Shown: piece after piece, positions 45,926 through 54,158 of the stretch | How the letters are laid out: each line of letters starts with the position of its first letter | How positions within the stretch are numbered: the stretch's first letter is position 1 | Source: Streptomyces rubellomurinus | Lineage (GTDB): Bacteria > Actinomycetota > Actinomycetes > Streptomycetales > Streptomycetaceae | NCBI RefSeq assembly: GCF_000961885.1 | Contig: NZ_JZKH01000012.1 | Location: forward strand, 1 to 64,000 | Length of the DNA stretch: 64,000 nucleotides | Reading direction: 5' to 3' | Position numbers and translations under genes: made by a program | Notes under the pieces: generated by a model | What the model was told of the DNA's origin: nothing | Database searches by the model: none | What the model saw: only the letters and a program-made list of their open reading frames with translations

Positions 45926-45966
45926 GCCGCGCCCGGGACGCAACAGTCCCGGGCGCGGCCCCTTTT
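45926..45966 (+). terminator. Intrinsic terminator after ricin-like gene
   Basis: A 14-bp perfect stem, GCCGCGCCCGGGAC (45926-45939) with GTCCCGGGCGCGGC (45946-45959), and a six-base loop, then CCCTTTT. Confidence 0.92.
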
Positions 45967-46015
45967 CGCCCCACATCCTTCGCCTCTCCCGCCCCTGGCT
46001 GCCAGGATGTCGGCC

Positions 46016-47560
46016 ATGGACTCCGGGGGCCCGCAGAGGCGGATCATCGACAACCGCTTCGAACTGCTCGAACGCCTCGGCGGCGGAGGCATGGGCCTGG
46101 TCTGGCGCGCCCGCGACACCATGCTGCACCGCGAGGTCGCCCTCAAGGAGGTCCGCCCGCCGGACCCGGCGCGGACGGCCGACGACCCCGCCGCCGCCCA
46201 CGAGTTGCGCGAGCGCGTGCTGCGCGAGGCCCGGGCGCTGGCCCGCCTCCAGCACCCGAACGTCGCCGTGATCCACCACATCGTCGACACCCCCGAACAC
46301 CCCCACCCCTGGCTCGTCATGGAGCTCGTCACCGGCGGCAGCCTCGCCGACCGGCTCGCCCGCGGCCCACTCACCGTCCCCGAGGCCGCGCGGATCGGAC
46401 GGGGCGTCCTCGCCGCGCTGAGCGCCGCCCACGCGGCGGGCATCCAGCACCGCGACGTCAAACCCGCCAACGTGCTGCTGCGCGCGGACGGCACCCCCGT
46501 CCTCACCGACTTCGGCATCGCCGCGGTGCAGGACGCCACCACCCTCACCACCACCAGCGCGTTGATCGGCTCGCCCGAGTACATCGCGCCCGAGCGCATC
46601 CGGGGCGAGGAGGGCAACCCGGCCTCCGACCTCTGGTCGCTCGGCATGCTGCTCTACGTCGCGGTCGAGGGCCGCCACCCGCTGCGCCGGTCCACCGCGC
46701 TGGCCACGCTCGCGGCCGTCCTGGACGAGCCGCTGCCGCCGTCGACCCGCTCCGGCGCGCTCGGCCCGGTGCTGGCAGGCCTGCTGGCCCGCGACCCCGC
46801 CGCCCGGCCGGACGCCGAGGAGCTGGACCGGGTGCTCGCGGCCGCCGAACGGGCGGAGGCGCCCACACTGCGGGCGGCGGAGGTTCCCGCTGCGCGCCGG
46901 AGTCGGCGACCGGCCGTGGTGACGGGCCTCGCGGCGGCCGTCGTCGCCCTGGCCGTCACCGCCGGGTGGCTCCTGAGCCCGGACGCCGGCCAGGGCGCCG
47001 CGACGGGTGGCGGCAGCGGTAGCAGCCCTTCCGTCCGGACGACCGCACCGGGCGCGGCCGTTCCGACGATGACCGCCGCCGCCGGCTCGGTACCTGGGCC
47101 GTCCGCCTCCGGTACCGCACCTGCGATCAACTCGCCCCGGACCATGGCCCTGTCGGTGTGCCCGTCCCCGGCTGTCACGCTGGAGCTGGCCCCCGCGGTG
47201 AACTCCTTCCCGGCAGGGGAGAAGCCGCGCCTCGTCCTGACCGTCCGGAACGCGGGCGGCGACAACTGCCGCGTGGACCTGGGCCGCACGGCTTCCGCGC
47301 TCACCGTGACGAGCACGACCGGTGAGCGGATCTGGTCCTCGGCCGACTGCCCCAGCGATTCGGGCAGCGTTTGGGTGGAGGTCCCGGCCGGTTCCTCGCA
47401 GGCCGAGACCTTCACCTGGGACCGCAGCCGGAGCAAGCCGCAGTGCGCGCCACCGGAGCAGGCCGCCGCGCCGACCGGCACGTACCTGGTGTCGGCCGCG
47501 CTCTCCGGTGTCTCGGGCGGCGAGGTCGCCGCCCGGACCACGTTCCGGATGGCGGGCTGA
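46016..47560 (+). CDS. Transmembrane Ser/Thr protein kinase
   Basis: 514 aa PknB-like kinase. The Gly loop is LGGGGMGLVW; catalytic HRDVKPANVLL, DFG and APE (APERIRG) are intact. One membrane segment (VVTGLAAAVVALAVTAGWLL) lies near residue 300. Then a Ser/Thr/Pro linker and a C-terminal extracellular domain of about 140 residues with four Cys, probably an Ig-like fold, follow; PASTA repeats are absent. A CAGGAT hexamer (46003-46008) seven bases before ATG 46016 suggests a leaderless start; ATG 46007 is an alternative. Convergent with the next gene (11-base gap). Confidence 0.88.
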   Translation: MDSGGPQRRIIDNRFELLERLGGGGMGLVWRARDTMLHREVALKEVRPPDPARTADDPAAAHELRERVLREARALARLQHPNVAVIHHIVDTPEHPHPWLVMELVTGGSLADRLARGPLTVPEAARIGRGVLAALSAAHAAGIQHRDVKPANVLLRADGTPVLTDFGIAAVQDATTLTTTSALIGSPEYIAPERIRGEEGNPASDLWSLGMLLYVAVEGRHPLRRSTALATLAAVLDEPLPPSTRSGALGPVLAGLLARDPAARPDAEELDRVLAAAERAEAPTLRAAEVPAARRSRRPAVVTGLAAAVVALAVTAGWLLSPDAGQGAATGGGSGSSPSVRTTAPGAAVPTMTAAAGSVPGPSASGTAPAINSPRTMALSVCPSPAVTLELAPAVNSFPAGEKPRLVLTVRNAGGDNCRVDLGRTASALTVTSTTGERIWSSADCPSDSGSVWVEVPAGSSQAETFTWDRSRSKPQCAPPEQAAAPTGTYLVSAALSGVSGGEVAARTTFRMAG

Positions 47561-47571
47561 GTTCCGATCGG

Positions 47572-48357
47572 TCACCTGCCGCGCTGATCGTCCGCCGCCC
47601 CGCCCGGTTGCCGGCGGCGCCTGCGCTGCACGGCCCGGACGATGTCCGTCCCCGCGAGCTCCAGGAAGACCGACGCCTCCGCCATCCTCGCCCCGGCCGG
47701 TGTGGCCGGGCCGAGCAGGTCCGCCCCGCCCCGCGCGAACTCGGCCAGCGCGGCGTTGCGTTGGGCGCTCGCGAGCATCGCCCGGTACCAGATGTCGTCG
47801 TCGACGACGTACCGCTCGCGGGGGCCGTTCTCGTCCCGCTCGCGCCGTACCAGCTCCTGCCCCTCCAGGTAGCCGATCGCCTTCGAGACCGAGGCCGGGC
47901 TCACCCCGAGCCGCTGCACCAGGTCGGCGGCGGTCAGGCTGCCGCAGTCGGTGACGTAGAGGCACGCGAGCACCCGGCCCACCATGCGCGGCATGCCGAG
48001 GTGCGCCAGCAGCTCGGCGAGCTGCCTCGCGTACTCCTCCACCGCCGCCGGGTCGCGCCCGTCGCCGGTGCTCGCGCTGCCCTCCGGCACCCGGGGTGCC
48101 GAGGCCCTGCTGCGCCGGGAGCGCCGTACGGTGGCGCGCTGCGCGTTGTCCGCCCGGTAGCCGGACGGGCCGCCGTTGCGGGCGATCTCGCGGGTGACCG
48201 TGGAGGTCGGGCGGGCGAGCTGCCGGGCGATCTCCCCGTAGCCCAGCCCCGCGGTGAGCCCGGCGGCGATCGCGCGGCGCTCTTCCTGGGTCAGTCTGGC
48301 GCCTGGCACGGGCGCTCCTCTCGTCGCCGCCGAGTATGCGCCCGCTTCCGATTCCAT
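47572..48357 (-). CDS. Regulator fusing an IS30-type HTH to a GbsR/MarR-like winged helix
   Basis: 261 aa. Residues about 22-85 (LTQEERRAIAAGLTAGLGYG..., STVTREIARNGG) match the DNA-binding HTH of IS30 transposases. The C-terminal half (GMPRMVGRVLACLYVTDCGSLTAADLVQRLGVSPASVSKAIGYLEGQELVRRERDE) is a GbsR/MarR-like winged helix. No transposase catalytic domain, so it is a regulator. ATG 48357 lies within the first of three ATTGCA repeats in the divergent promoter region shared with a secreted serine hydrolase. Confidence 0.85.
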   Translation of the reverse strand: MESEAGAYSAATRGAPVPGARLTQEERRAIAAGLTAGLGYGEIARQLARPTSTVTREIARNGGPSGYRADNAQRATVRRSRRSRASAPRVPEGSASTGDGRDPAAVEEYARQLAELLAHLGMPRMVGRVLACLYVTDCGSLTAADLVQRLGVSPASVSKAIGYLEGQELVRRERDENGPRERYVVDDDIWYRAMLASAQRNAALAEFARGGADLLGPATPAGARMAEASVFLELAGTDIVRAVQRRRRRQPGGAADDQRGR

Positions 48358-48408
48358 TGCAACAGTCGGGCGCCGCCCTGATTGCATTAGTCGACAAGCT
48401 CATTGCAA
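48356..48408. promoter_or_regulatory. Three ATTGCA repeats, probable operator
   Basis: ATTGCAA (48356-48362), ATTGCAT (48381-48387) and ATTGCAA (48402-48408): spacings of 25 and 21 bases, in a locally AT-richer stretch between the divergent regulator and hydrolase genes. The first overlaps the regulator start codon. Confidence 0.55.
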
Positions 48409-48533
48409 GGAATTACCGCCTCTCACCTGGGAGTTCATTCCTGACAAGCGCTCAGGGCATTGATGGGTTCGCGAACACCGGCCTAATGTTTTCCCCGAAG
48501 CGAAACAGCATCCGACCCACGGGGGAGACCACC

Positions 48534-49718
48534 ATGAAGACCATCGTCCGCGCCGCTCTCGCCGCCGCTCTGCTCGCCTCGGTCTCGGCCCCGGCCGCCG
48601 TCGCCGCCGAGTCCTCGCACGGCGCCGACCACGCCGGCGTCCGGGCCGTGCTCGACCGCGCGGTGACCGAGGGCGGCCTGCCGGGGGCCCGGGCCGAGGT
48701 CCGCGACGGCGACTCGACCTGGTTCGGGACGGCCGGCACCGCCGACCTGGACACCGGCCGCGCGATCGCGGCGAAGGACCGGTTCCGGATCGGCAGCACC
48801 ACCAAGACCTTCGTCGCCACCGTCGTGCTCCAGCTGGCGGCCGAGCAACGGCTCGGCCTGGACGACAGCGTCGAGCACTGGCTCCCCGGCCTGGTTGACG
48901 GCCACGGCTACGACGGCTCGAAGATCACGATCCGTCAACTCCTCAACCACACCAGTGGCGTCTTCAACTACGCCGAGGACCCGGCCTTGGGGAAGGAGTT
49001 CGTCGGCACGCCGTTCCTGCAGCACCGGTTCGACGACTTCACGCCGCGCCAGCTCGTCGAGGACGCGATCGCCAACGGGCCGAAGTTCGCCCCCGGGACC
49101 GGCTTCGCCTACTCCGACACCAACTACGCGCTCGCCGGGATGATCGTCGAGAAGGCCACCGGCCGCAGCCTGCCGCAGGAGATCGCCGACCGGATCGCCA
49201 AGCCGCTGCACCTCAAGAACACCTACGAACCGGCCGCCGGTGACATGGGCATCCACGGCCCGCACGGCCGCCACTACTCCCAGCTGATGGCGAAGGACGT
49301 CGACACCGCCCCGATCTACGACGTGACCGAGCTCAACCCCTCCTGGGGCTACGCCTCCGGCGACATGATCTCCACCAACGGCGACCTGAACACCTTCTTC
49401 CGCGCCCTGCTCGACGGGCGGCTGCTGCCGCCGGCCCAGCAGCGCGAGATGTTCACCACGGTGGACCCGCAGGGGCACTGGATCAAGGACTCCCGGTACG
49501 GGCTGGGCGTCTCCTCGCAGAAGCTGTCCTGCGGGACGGTGTGGGGCATGGGCGGCGCGATCAACGGCTCCTGGTCGTACACCTTCGGGACGCGCGACGG
49601 GCGTCACCTGCTCTCCACCGAGGTGAACGGCGACTGGGCGAAGGGCGGCTTCGGCTCGCCGATCGGGGTCTTCACCGCCGAGCTGGAGGCGGAGTTCTGC
49701 CCGGCCGCCGCCTCCTGA
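48534..49718 (+). CDS. Secreted serine hydrolase (class C beta-lactamase/DD-peptidase family)
   Basis: 394 aa. Signal peptide 1-27 (ends AAVAAES). Active-site Ser in IGSTTKTF (SxxK, near residue 84) and the Tyr motif in YSDTNYAL (YxN) are conserved, and a GTVWGMGGAINGS segment lies near the end where the KTG/HxG motif is expected. Could be a DD-carboxypeptidase, esterase or beta-lactamase; sequence does not decide. GGGGGAG supports ATG 48534. Divergent from the IS30-HTH regulator, which is its likely controller. Confidence 0.87.
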   Translation: MKTIVRAALAAALLASVSAPAAVAAESSHGADHAGVRAVLDRAVTEGGLPGARAEVRDGDSTWFGTAGTADLDTGRAIAAKDRFRIGSTTKTFVATVVLQLAAEQRLGLDDSVEHWLPGLVDGHGYDGSKITIRQLLNHTSGVFNYAEDPALGKEFVGTPFLQHRFDDFTPRQLVEDAIANGPKFAPGTGFAYSDTNYALAGMIVEKATGRSLPQEIADRIAKPLHLKNTYEPAAGDMGIHGPHGRHYSQLMAKDVDTAPIYDVTELNPSWGYASGDMISTNGDLNTFFRALLDGRLLPPAQQREMFTTVDPQGHWIKDSRYGLGVSSQKLSCGTVWGMGGAINGSWSYTFGTRDGRHLLSTEVNGDWAKGGFGSPIGVFTAELEAEFCPAAAS

Positions 49719-49805
49719 AGGCCGCTGGCAGCCGGGGTGTAAGGACGGGCGCCCGCCCTTCCTCCCGCCCCTCCGCCCGCCGGCCGCCCCTGGGAGGATC
49801 GGGGC

Positions 49806-50177
49806 ATGGCCAACCTCCCCGTCGCTCCCCGCCCGCTGAACCCGGCCGAACGGGCCCTGCTGGAGCACGTCCTCTCGGCCGACGTCCCCGGCGCCGCCGA
49901 GCTGCGCGGCCAGCTGGACCGGACCGAGGTCGTGGCCCGGTGGGGGCCCGGATCGGTGAGCGTCGACCTCCGGGTCCGGGAGCCGGTGCGGCACGCCGGG
50001 GCCTCCGGGCTGCTGCCGGTCGGCGCGGCCGTCCACGACGAGGCCGGCGAGTACATCGGCGAACTGCTGGTGTGGACGGACGGGGGCGCGACCCTGTCGG
50101 CCCTGGAGTACGCCTGGGTGACCGACGAGATGCCGCGCGTGCTGCCGCCCGTCGAGCGGGTGCGGATCGAGTGGTAG
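49806..50177 (+). CDS. 123-residue protein of unknown function
   Basis: Soluble alpha+beta protein. The N-terminal part (NPAERALLEHVLSADVPGAAELRGQL) looks helical. The rest contains strands with a DEAGEYIGELLVW segment and ends in VRIEW. No family assigned with confidence. GGAGG (49793-49797) lies eight bases before ATG 49806. The stop codon is part of a three-copy repeat. Confidence 0.75.
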   Translation: MANLPVAPRPLNPAERALLEHVLSADVPGAAELRGQLDRTEVVARWGPGSVSVDLRVREPVRHAGASGLLPVGAAVHDEAGEYIGELLVWTDGGATLSALEYAWVTDEMPRVLPPVERVRIEW

Positions 50178-50225
50178 GCCGGGCATCGGGCTTGTAGGCC
50201 GGACATCGAGCTGTAGGCCGGGCGG
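50174..50225 (+). repeat. Three-copy about 20-bp repeat spanning a stop codon
   Basis: GTAGGCCGGGCATCGGGCTT (50174-50193), GTAGGCCGGACATCGAGCT (50194-50212) and a partial GTAGGCCGGGCGG (50213-50225). The TAG of the 123-aa gene is in the first copy. Confidence 0.85.
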
Positions 50226-50310
50226 AGCACTCTGGGGGCCGGGCCCGGGCCCGGCGTGTTAGCAATGGCCCGAGGGCGGGGGCCGTCGCACACCACTCCA
50301 GGAGACTGAG

Positions 50311-51264
50311 TTGTCCCACCACCTCAGCGGACCGAACCTGCGCTCACCCGAGGGCGACGCGCGGCTCGACCTCACCGACCTGTTCGCCTTCGCCGCGCCG
50401 GAGCCGGGGCGGACGGTGCTGATCATGAACGTCAATCCGATCGCGCCGACCGGCGGCGAGGCCTTCCACCCGGACGCGGTGTACCGGATCAACGTCGACA
50501 CCGACGGCGACGACCGGGCCGACATCGCCTTCAGCTTCACCTTCTCCGAGCCGGCGGGCGGCGCCCAGACGATGACCGTGCGGCGCGCGACCGGCGACGG
50601 CGCCCGCGACCACGAGGCGACGGGCGAACAGCTGGCGGCCGGCGTGCCGGTGAGCTTCGGCAAGGAGCCGACCGTGGTCGAGGCGGGCCCGTACCGGATC
50701 AGCGCGGGGCTGCGCAGCGATCCGTTCTTCGCCGACCTCGACGGCATCGTCGCCAAGTTCCAGTGGACCGGCGTGGACTGGGGTGCGGACAAGAACGTCT
50801 TCGGCATCGTGCTGGAACTGCCCGACACCGAGCTCGGGCCGGACCCACGGATCGGGGTCTGGGCGCGGGTGAGCGTGCGCAAGGACGGCCGGCTGGTGTC
50901 CGTCGACCGCGGCGCGCACCCCTCCCTCACCGCCTACTTCAACCCCGAGGACGCCAAGGACGCCTACAACGCCGCCGAGCCCGCCGACGACTGGGAGAGC
51001 TACGGCAAGGCCTGGACGGGCGTCCTCCAGCACTTCGGCGACTACACCACCGACGCGGCCGAGGCCCAACTGCGGGTCGTCCTGCCGGACATCCTCCGCT
51101 ACGACCGCGACCGCCCGGCGGGCTACCCCAACGGGCGCACCCTGACCGACGACGTCACCTCGGTCCGCCTGACGATGCTCACCGACGGCAAGGTCCCGAC
51201 CGACCACATCGGCCCCCACACGGACCTCCTGCCCGCCTTCCCGTACCTCGGCCACCCGCACTGA
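50311..51264 (+). CDS. DUF4331 domain-containing protein
   Basis: 317 aa. The DUF4331 pattern is clear: SHHLSGPNLRSPEGDARLDLTDLFAF at the start, NVNPIAP, FHPDAVYRINVDTDGDDRADI, and GYPNGRTLTDDV near the end. Function unknown; many relatives are secreted, but no signal peptide is visible here. The start is TTG at 50311, supported by AGGAG at 50300-50304. Confidence 0.85.
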   Translation: MSHHLSGPNLRSPEGDARLDLTDLFAFAAPEPGRTVLIMNVNPIAPTGGEAFHPDAVYRINVDTDGDDRADIAFSFTFSEPAGGAQTMTVRRATGDGARDHEATGEQLAAGVPVSFGKEPTVVEAGPYRISAGLRSDPFFADLDGIVAKFQWTGVDWGADKNVFGIVLELPDTELGPDPRIGVWARVSVRKDGRLVSVDRGAHPSLTAYFNPEDAKDAYNAAEPADDWESYGKAWTGVLQHFGDYTTDAAEAQLRVVLPDILRYDRDRPAGYPNGRTLTDDVTSVRLTMLTDGKVPTDHIGPHTDLLPAFPYLGHPH

Positions 51265-51332
51265 TCGGGGCGGGTGCCGGCAGATCCGGCCAACGATCCA
51301 GGCGGTCGGGCCCGGCTCGGCCCGAGGTCCCG

Positions 51333-51345
51333 TACGGTGCTGATC
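51333..51345 (+). promoter_or_regulatory. -10 element, predicted leaderless start
   Basis: TACGGT (51333-51338) lies seven bases before ATG 51346; no Shine-Dalgarno sequence. Confidence 0.5.
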
Positions 51346-52179
51346 ATGGACATTCTGATCGTGGGTGGAAGTGGCTTCCTGGGTCGGGAGTTGACGCGGC
51401 AGGCGGTGGCGGCCGGGCATGCCGTGACGGCGACCTTCGCCAGCCGGGCCGGTGGGGTGCGCGGGGCGCACTGGCTGCCGTTGGACCTGCGGCGTGACGA
51501 GGAGGTCACCCGGGTCCTGCGCGAGCGCCGGCCGGAGGTGGTCGTCAACGCGGCTGCCAGCAGGACGGATTGGGCGATCACGGCGGAGGGGGCGATCCGC
51601 CTGGCGGTGGCCGCCAACCAGCACGGCGCCAGGCTGGTGCACGTGTCCAGCGACGCCGTGTTCTCGGGTGCGGACGGCCGCTACGACGAATCCGCCGTGC
51701 CCGACCCCGTCACCCCGTACGGGGCCGCGAAGGCGGGGGCCGAGACGACGATCCGCCTGCTCGCCCCGGCGGCGGTGGTCGCCCGCACCTCGCTGATCAT
51801 CGGCGAGGGCGACTCCGAGCACGAGGCGTTCATCCACGACCTGGCCGCCGGGCGGCGGGAGGGCGTGCTGTTCACCGACGACATCCGGTGCCCCGTCCAC
51901 GTCGCCGACCTGGCCCGGGCGCTGCTCGAACTGGGCGCCTCGGACCGTTCGGGCATCCACCACCTCGCCGGGACGGACGCGCTCAGCCGCCACGAACTCG
52001 GGCTGCTGGTCGCCGCCCGCGACGGGCTGGACCCCTCGGCGCTCGCCACCGGCCGCCGCGCCGAGACCGGCACCCCGGGCGCGCTGGACGTTCGCCTGGA
52101 CAGCGCGCGGACGCAGCGGATCCTGCGGACCCGCCTGCGCGGCGCCCGCGAGTTCCTGCGCGCCGCGCTGGGCGGGTAG
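51346..52179 (+). CDS. RmlD-like NAD(P)-dependent sugar-nucleotide reductase/epimerase
   Basis: 277-aa extended short-chain dehydrogenase. The N-terminal MDILIVGGSGFLGREL gives the GxxGxxG cofactor motif. SSDAVFSG and the YGAAK catalytic Tyr/Lys (near residue 125) are present. It resembles dTDP-4-dehydrorhamnose reductase, but no other rhamnose genes lie nearby, so the substrate is unknown. The frame extends upstream; ATG 51346 is chosen on family similarity and TACGGT seven bases before it. A hairpin follows. Confidence 0.82.
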   Translation: MDILIVGGSGFLGRELTRQAVAAGHAVTATFASRAGGVRGAHWLPLDLRRDEEVTRVLRERRPEVVVNAAASRTDWAITAEGAIRLAVAANQHGARLVHVSSDAVFSGADGRYDESAVPDPVTPYGAAKAGAETTIRLLAPAAVVARTSLIIGEGDSEHEAFIHDLAAGRREGVLFTDDIRCPVHVADLARALLELGASDRSGIHHLAGTDALSRHELGLLVAARDGLDPSALATGRRAETGTPGALDVRLDSARTQRILRTRLRGAREFLRAALGG

Positions 52180-52184
52180 CGCCC

Positions 52185-52230
52185 GTCCCCCGCACCGGAA
52201 GTCGACGGGATCGACTCCGGCGCGGGGGAC
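52185..52230. terminator. Bidirectional hairpin between convergent genes
   Basis: GTCCCCCGC-A-CCGGAAGTCGA (52185-52205) pairs with TCGACTCCGG-C-GCGGGGGAC (52211-52230) with small mismatches. It lies between the RmlD-like gene and the convergent hydrolase. Confidence 0.7.
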
Positions 52231-52238
52231 GGCTGCCG

Positions 52239-53009
52239 TCAGGCGGCCCCGGCGTTCGCCCGGCCGAAGTGGCGGGCGAAGAAGCGGACGGCGCTGTCGG
52301 CCTCGAAGCGGGGGAGCTCCTTGTGGCGGCCCGCGTTGGCGTGCAGCGTCTTCTCCTTCGAGGCGAAGGCGTCGAACAGGGCGAGGCCGGCCTCGCGGGA
52401 GATGTGCTCGTCGTCCCACTGGAGGTCGTACTCGACCGGGATGGTGATCCGGCGGGCCTTGTCGGCGAGGGTGTCGGGCCAGTGCTGCCCGAAGACGGCC
52501 GCGGTGATCCTCGGCTCGACGGCGACGAACGGGATGCCGATGGCGGTGCCCATGTTGATGCCCCAGTAGCCGACCGGGCCGTCGGCGCCGATCTCGGGGA
52601 GCCGCTGGAGCGCGTCGAGCGTGGACTGCCATTCGGGCAGGGAGAGTTCGGCGAGGTGGTCGTTGTACCGGACGACGATCGGGCCGACCGGCTTGCCCGC
52701 GGCCATCGCCTCCTGCATGACGGCGATCTCGGCCTCGTCGTGCTCGCTGCGGGGCCGGTCGCCGTGACCGGGGGCGTCGAGGACGGCGACGTGGTAGCCG
52801 CAGCCGAGCACCAGGCGCCGGGCCCGGCCCGTCATCGCGGGGTGCTTCTTGTGGTTGCCGCCGCCGTGGCCCATCAGGACGAGGGGTGCGCGCTCGGGGC
52901 CCACGGCCGGGGACCAGAGCACACCGGGGACGCCGCCCACGGTGAAGTCGCGTTCGCGGACGCCGTTCGTCGTGGACTCGGCGGTGAACCGGAGAATGGT
53001 GGAGGACAT
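52239..53009 (-). CDS. Alpha/beta hydrolase, dienelactone hydrolase-like
   Basis: 256 aa. Landmarks: oxyanion LMGHGGGNHKK near residue 50, a GYWGINMGTAIGI stretch at the nucleophile elbow (about 150), and C-terminal ELPRFEADSAVRFFARH with the likely His region. The elbow reads G-I-N-M-G, so the usual Ser/Cys nucleophile is not obvious and activity is uncertain. ATG 53009 is preceded by AAGGG at a suitable distance. Divergent from another hydrolase across 264 bases in which no gene was found. Confidence 0.75.
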   Translation of the reverse strand: MSSTILRFTAESTTNGVRERDFTVGGVPGVLWSPAVGPERAPLVLMGHGGGNHKKHPAMTGRARRLVLGCGYHVAVLDAPGHGDRPRSEHDEAEIAVMQEAMAAGKPVGPIVVRYNDHLAELSLPEWQSTLDALQRLPEIGADGPVGYWGINMGTAIGIPFVAVEPRITAAVFGQHWPDTLADKARRITIPVEYDLQWDDEHISREAGLALFDAFASKEKTLHANAGRHKELPRFEADSAVRFFARHFGRANAGAA

Positions 53010-53273
53010 AGTGATCACCCTTTTTCGGGAGAGCCTGCGTTGGTGTTCAGGCGCTCCCCGGCGATACCTACGTCTATCGGCCGGCCGTGATGGAAAGGGG
53101 GAGCACCCACGTCGTCACTGCGTTCACGGGTCTCACCTCCTCGGTCTGTCTCACGGACGAGAGAAAGCTAGCACCCCTTCCGGAACCCCTCCACCCCTTT
53201 TTCCGCGCCGACCTGACCACCGGTCGGGCGCCCGCTCGACCTCGTCGCCGATGGCGGGGGAGATGCTGTCGTC

Positions 53274-54068
53274 ATGACTGAATCCACGCTGCGGCACGTC
53301 GAGTTCGGCTCCGGCACCCCGCTCGTCCTGATCCACGGCTACACCGTCGACCACCGCATCCTGCTGCCGCTCGAACCCCTCTTCGCGGAGCGCCCCGGCT
53401 GGCGCCGGCTCTACCCCGACCTGCCCGGCCACGGCGCCAGCCCGAGGCTGGCCGTCCGCACCACGGCGCAGGCGATGGCCGAGGCGCTGTTCGCCTGGAT
53501 CGACGCCGAGTTGGGCGACCGGCCGTTCGCCGTGCTCGGCCAGTCCTTCGGCGGCCAGCTGGCCCGCGCGGTGACGGCCCGGTACGGGGAGCGGGTGCTG
53601 GGCTCGGCGCTGCTGGTGCCGGTGGTGCGCTGGGGCGGCGGCCGTACGCTGCCCGAGGTGACCGTGGTGGAGCGGGACGATCCGCTGCCGCAGGAGGGCG
53701 CCGCCGTCGCCGAGCGCGTGCTGTTCCCGTACGTCATGGCCCGCCAGACGAAGGAGAGTTGGGAGCAGTTCCAGAAGTACGTGATGCCCGGTGTGCGGGC
53801 GTACGACCAGGTGGCCGCGGCCGAGCTGGACCTGGAGTTCATGCTGCCGCAGTGGCCCGAGCACCAGGTGCCGCCGCACCGGGGCCGCCACCTGCTGGTG
53901 ACCGCCCGGCAGGACGCCCTGGTCGGCTGGCGCGACCAGCTGGAACTGCTCGACCACTACCCGCGGATGGCGGCGGCGCTGCTCGACGGCGTCGGCCACA
54001 ACCCGCAGCTGGAGAGCGCCGGGACGGTCCGCGGCCTGGTCGGCGACTGGCTCGACGCCCTGCGCTGA
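53274..54068 (+). CDS. Alpha/beta hydrolase
   Basis: 264 aa. LVLIHGYTVDHR (oxyanion region), nucleophile elbow GQSFGGQ (Ser near residue 90) and late DGVGHNPQLE (catalytic His) define an alpha/beta hydrolase of the epoxide hydrolase/esterase type. Substrate unknown. GGGGGAG upstream of ATG 53274 is a good ribosome binding site. A shared hairpin terminator separates it from the convergent MFS gene. Confidence 0.85.
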   Translation: MTESTLRHVEFGSGTPLVLIHGYTVDHRILLPLEPLFAERPGWRRLYPDLPGHGASPRLAVRTTAQAMAEALFAWIDAELGDRPFAVLGQSFGGQLARAVTARYGERVLGSALLVPVVRWGGGRTLPEVTVVERDDPLPQEGAAVAERVLFPYVMARQTKESWEQFQKYVMPGVRAYDQVAAAELDLEFMLPQWPEHQVPPHRGRHLLVTARQDALVGWRDQLELLDHYPRMAAALLDGVGHNPQLESAGTVRGLVGDWLDALR

Positions 54069-54090
54069 ACCCTCCGCCGAGAACGGCGAA

Positions 54091-54131
54091 CGCCCCCGCG
54101 ACCCGCCCGAGGAGGGCCGGTCGCGGGGGCG
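54091..54131. terminator. Bidirectional terminator between hydrolase and MFS gene
   Basis: CGCCCCCGCGACC (54091-54103) pairs with GGTCGCGGGGGCG (54119-54131); the loop contains a further GCCC/GGGC pairing. Confidence 0.8.
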
Positions 54132-54158
54132 CCGGGGGGCCGTCACCCCGGCAGGGGC

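Noticed and set aside
47572..48357. IS30 insertion-sequence remnant
   Set aside because: Only the HTH is IS30-like; the catalytic domain and inverted repeats are absent and a complete winged-helix domain follows.
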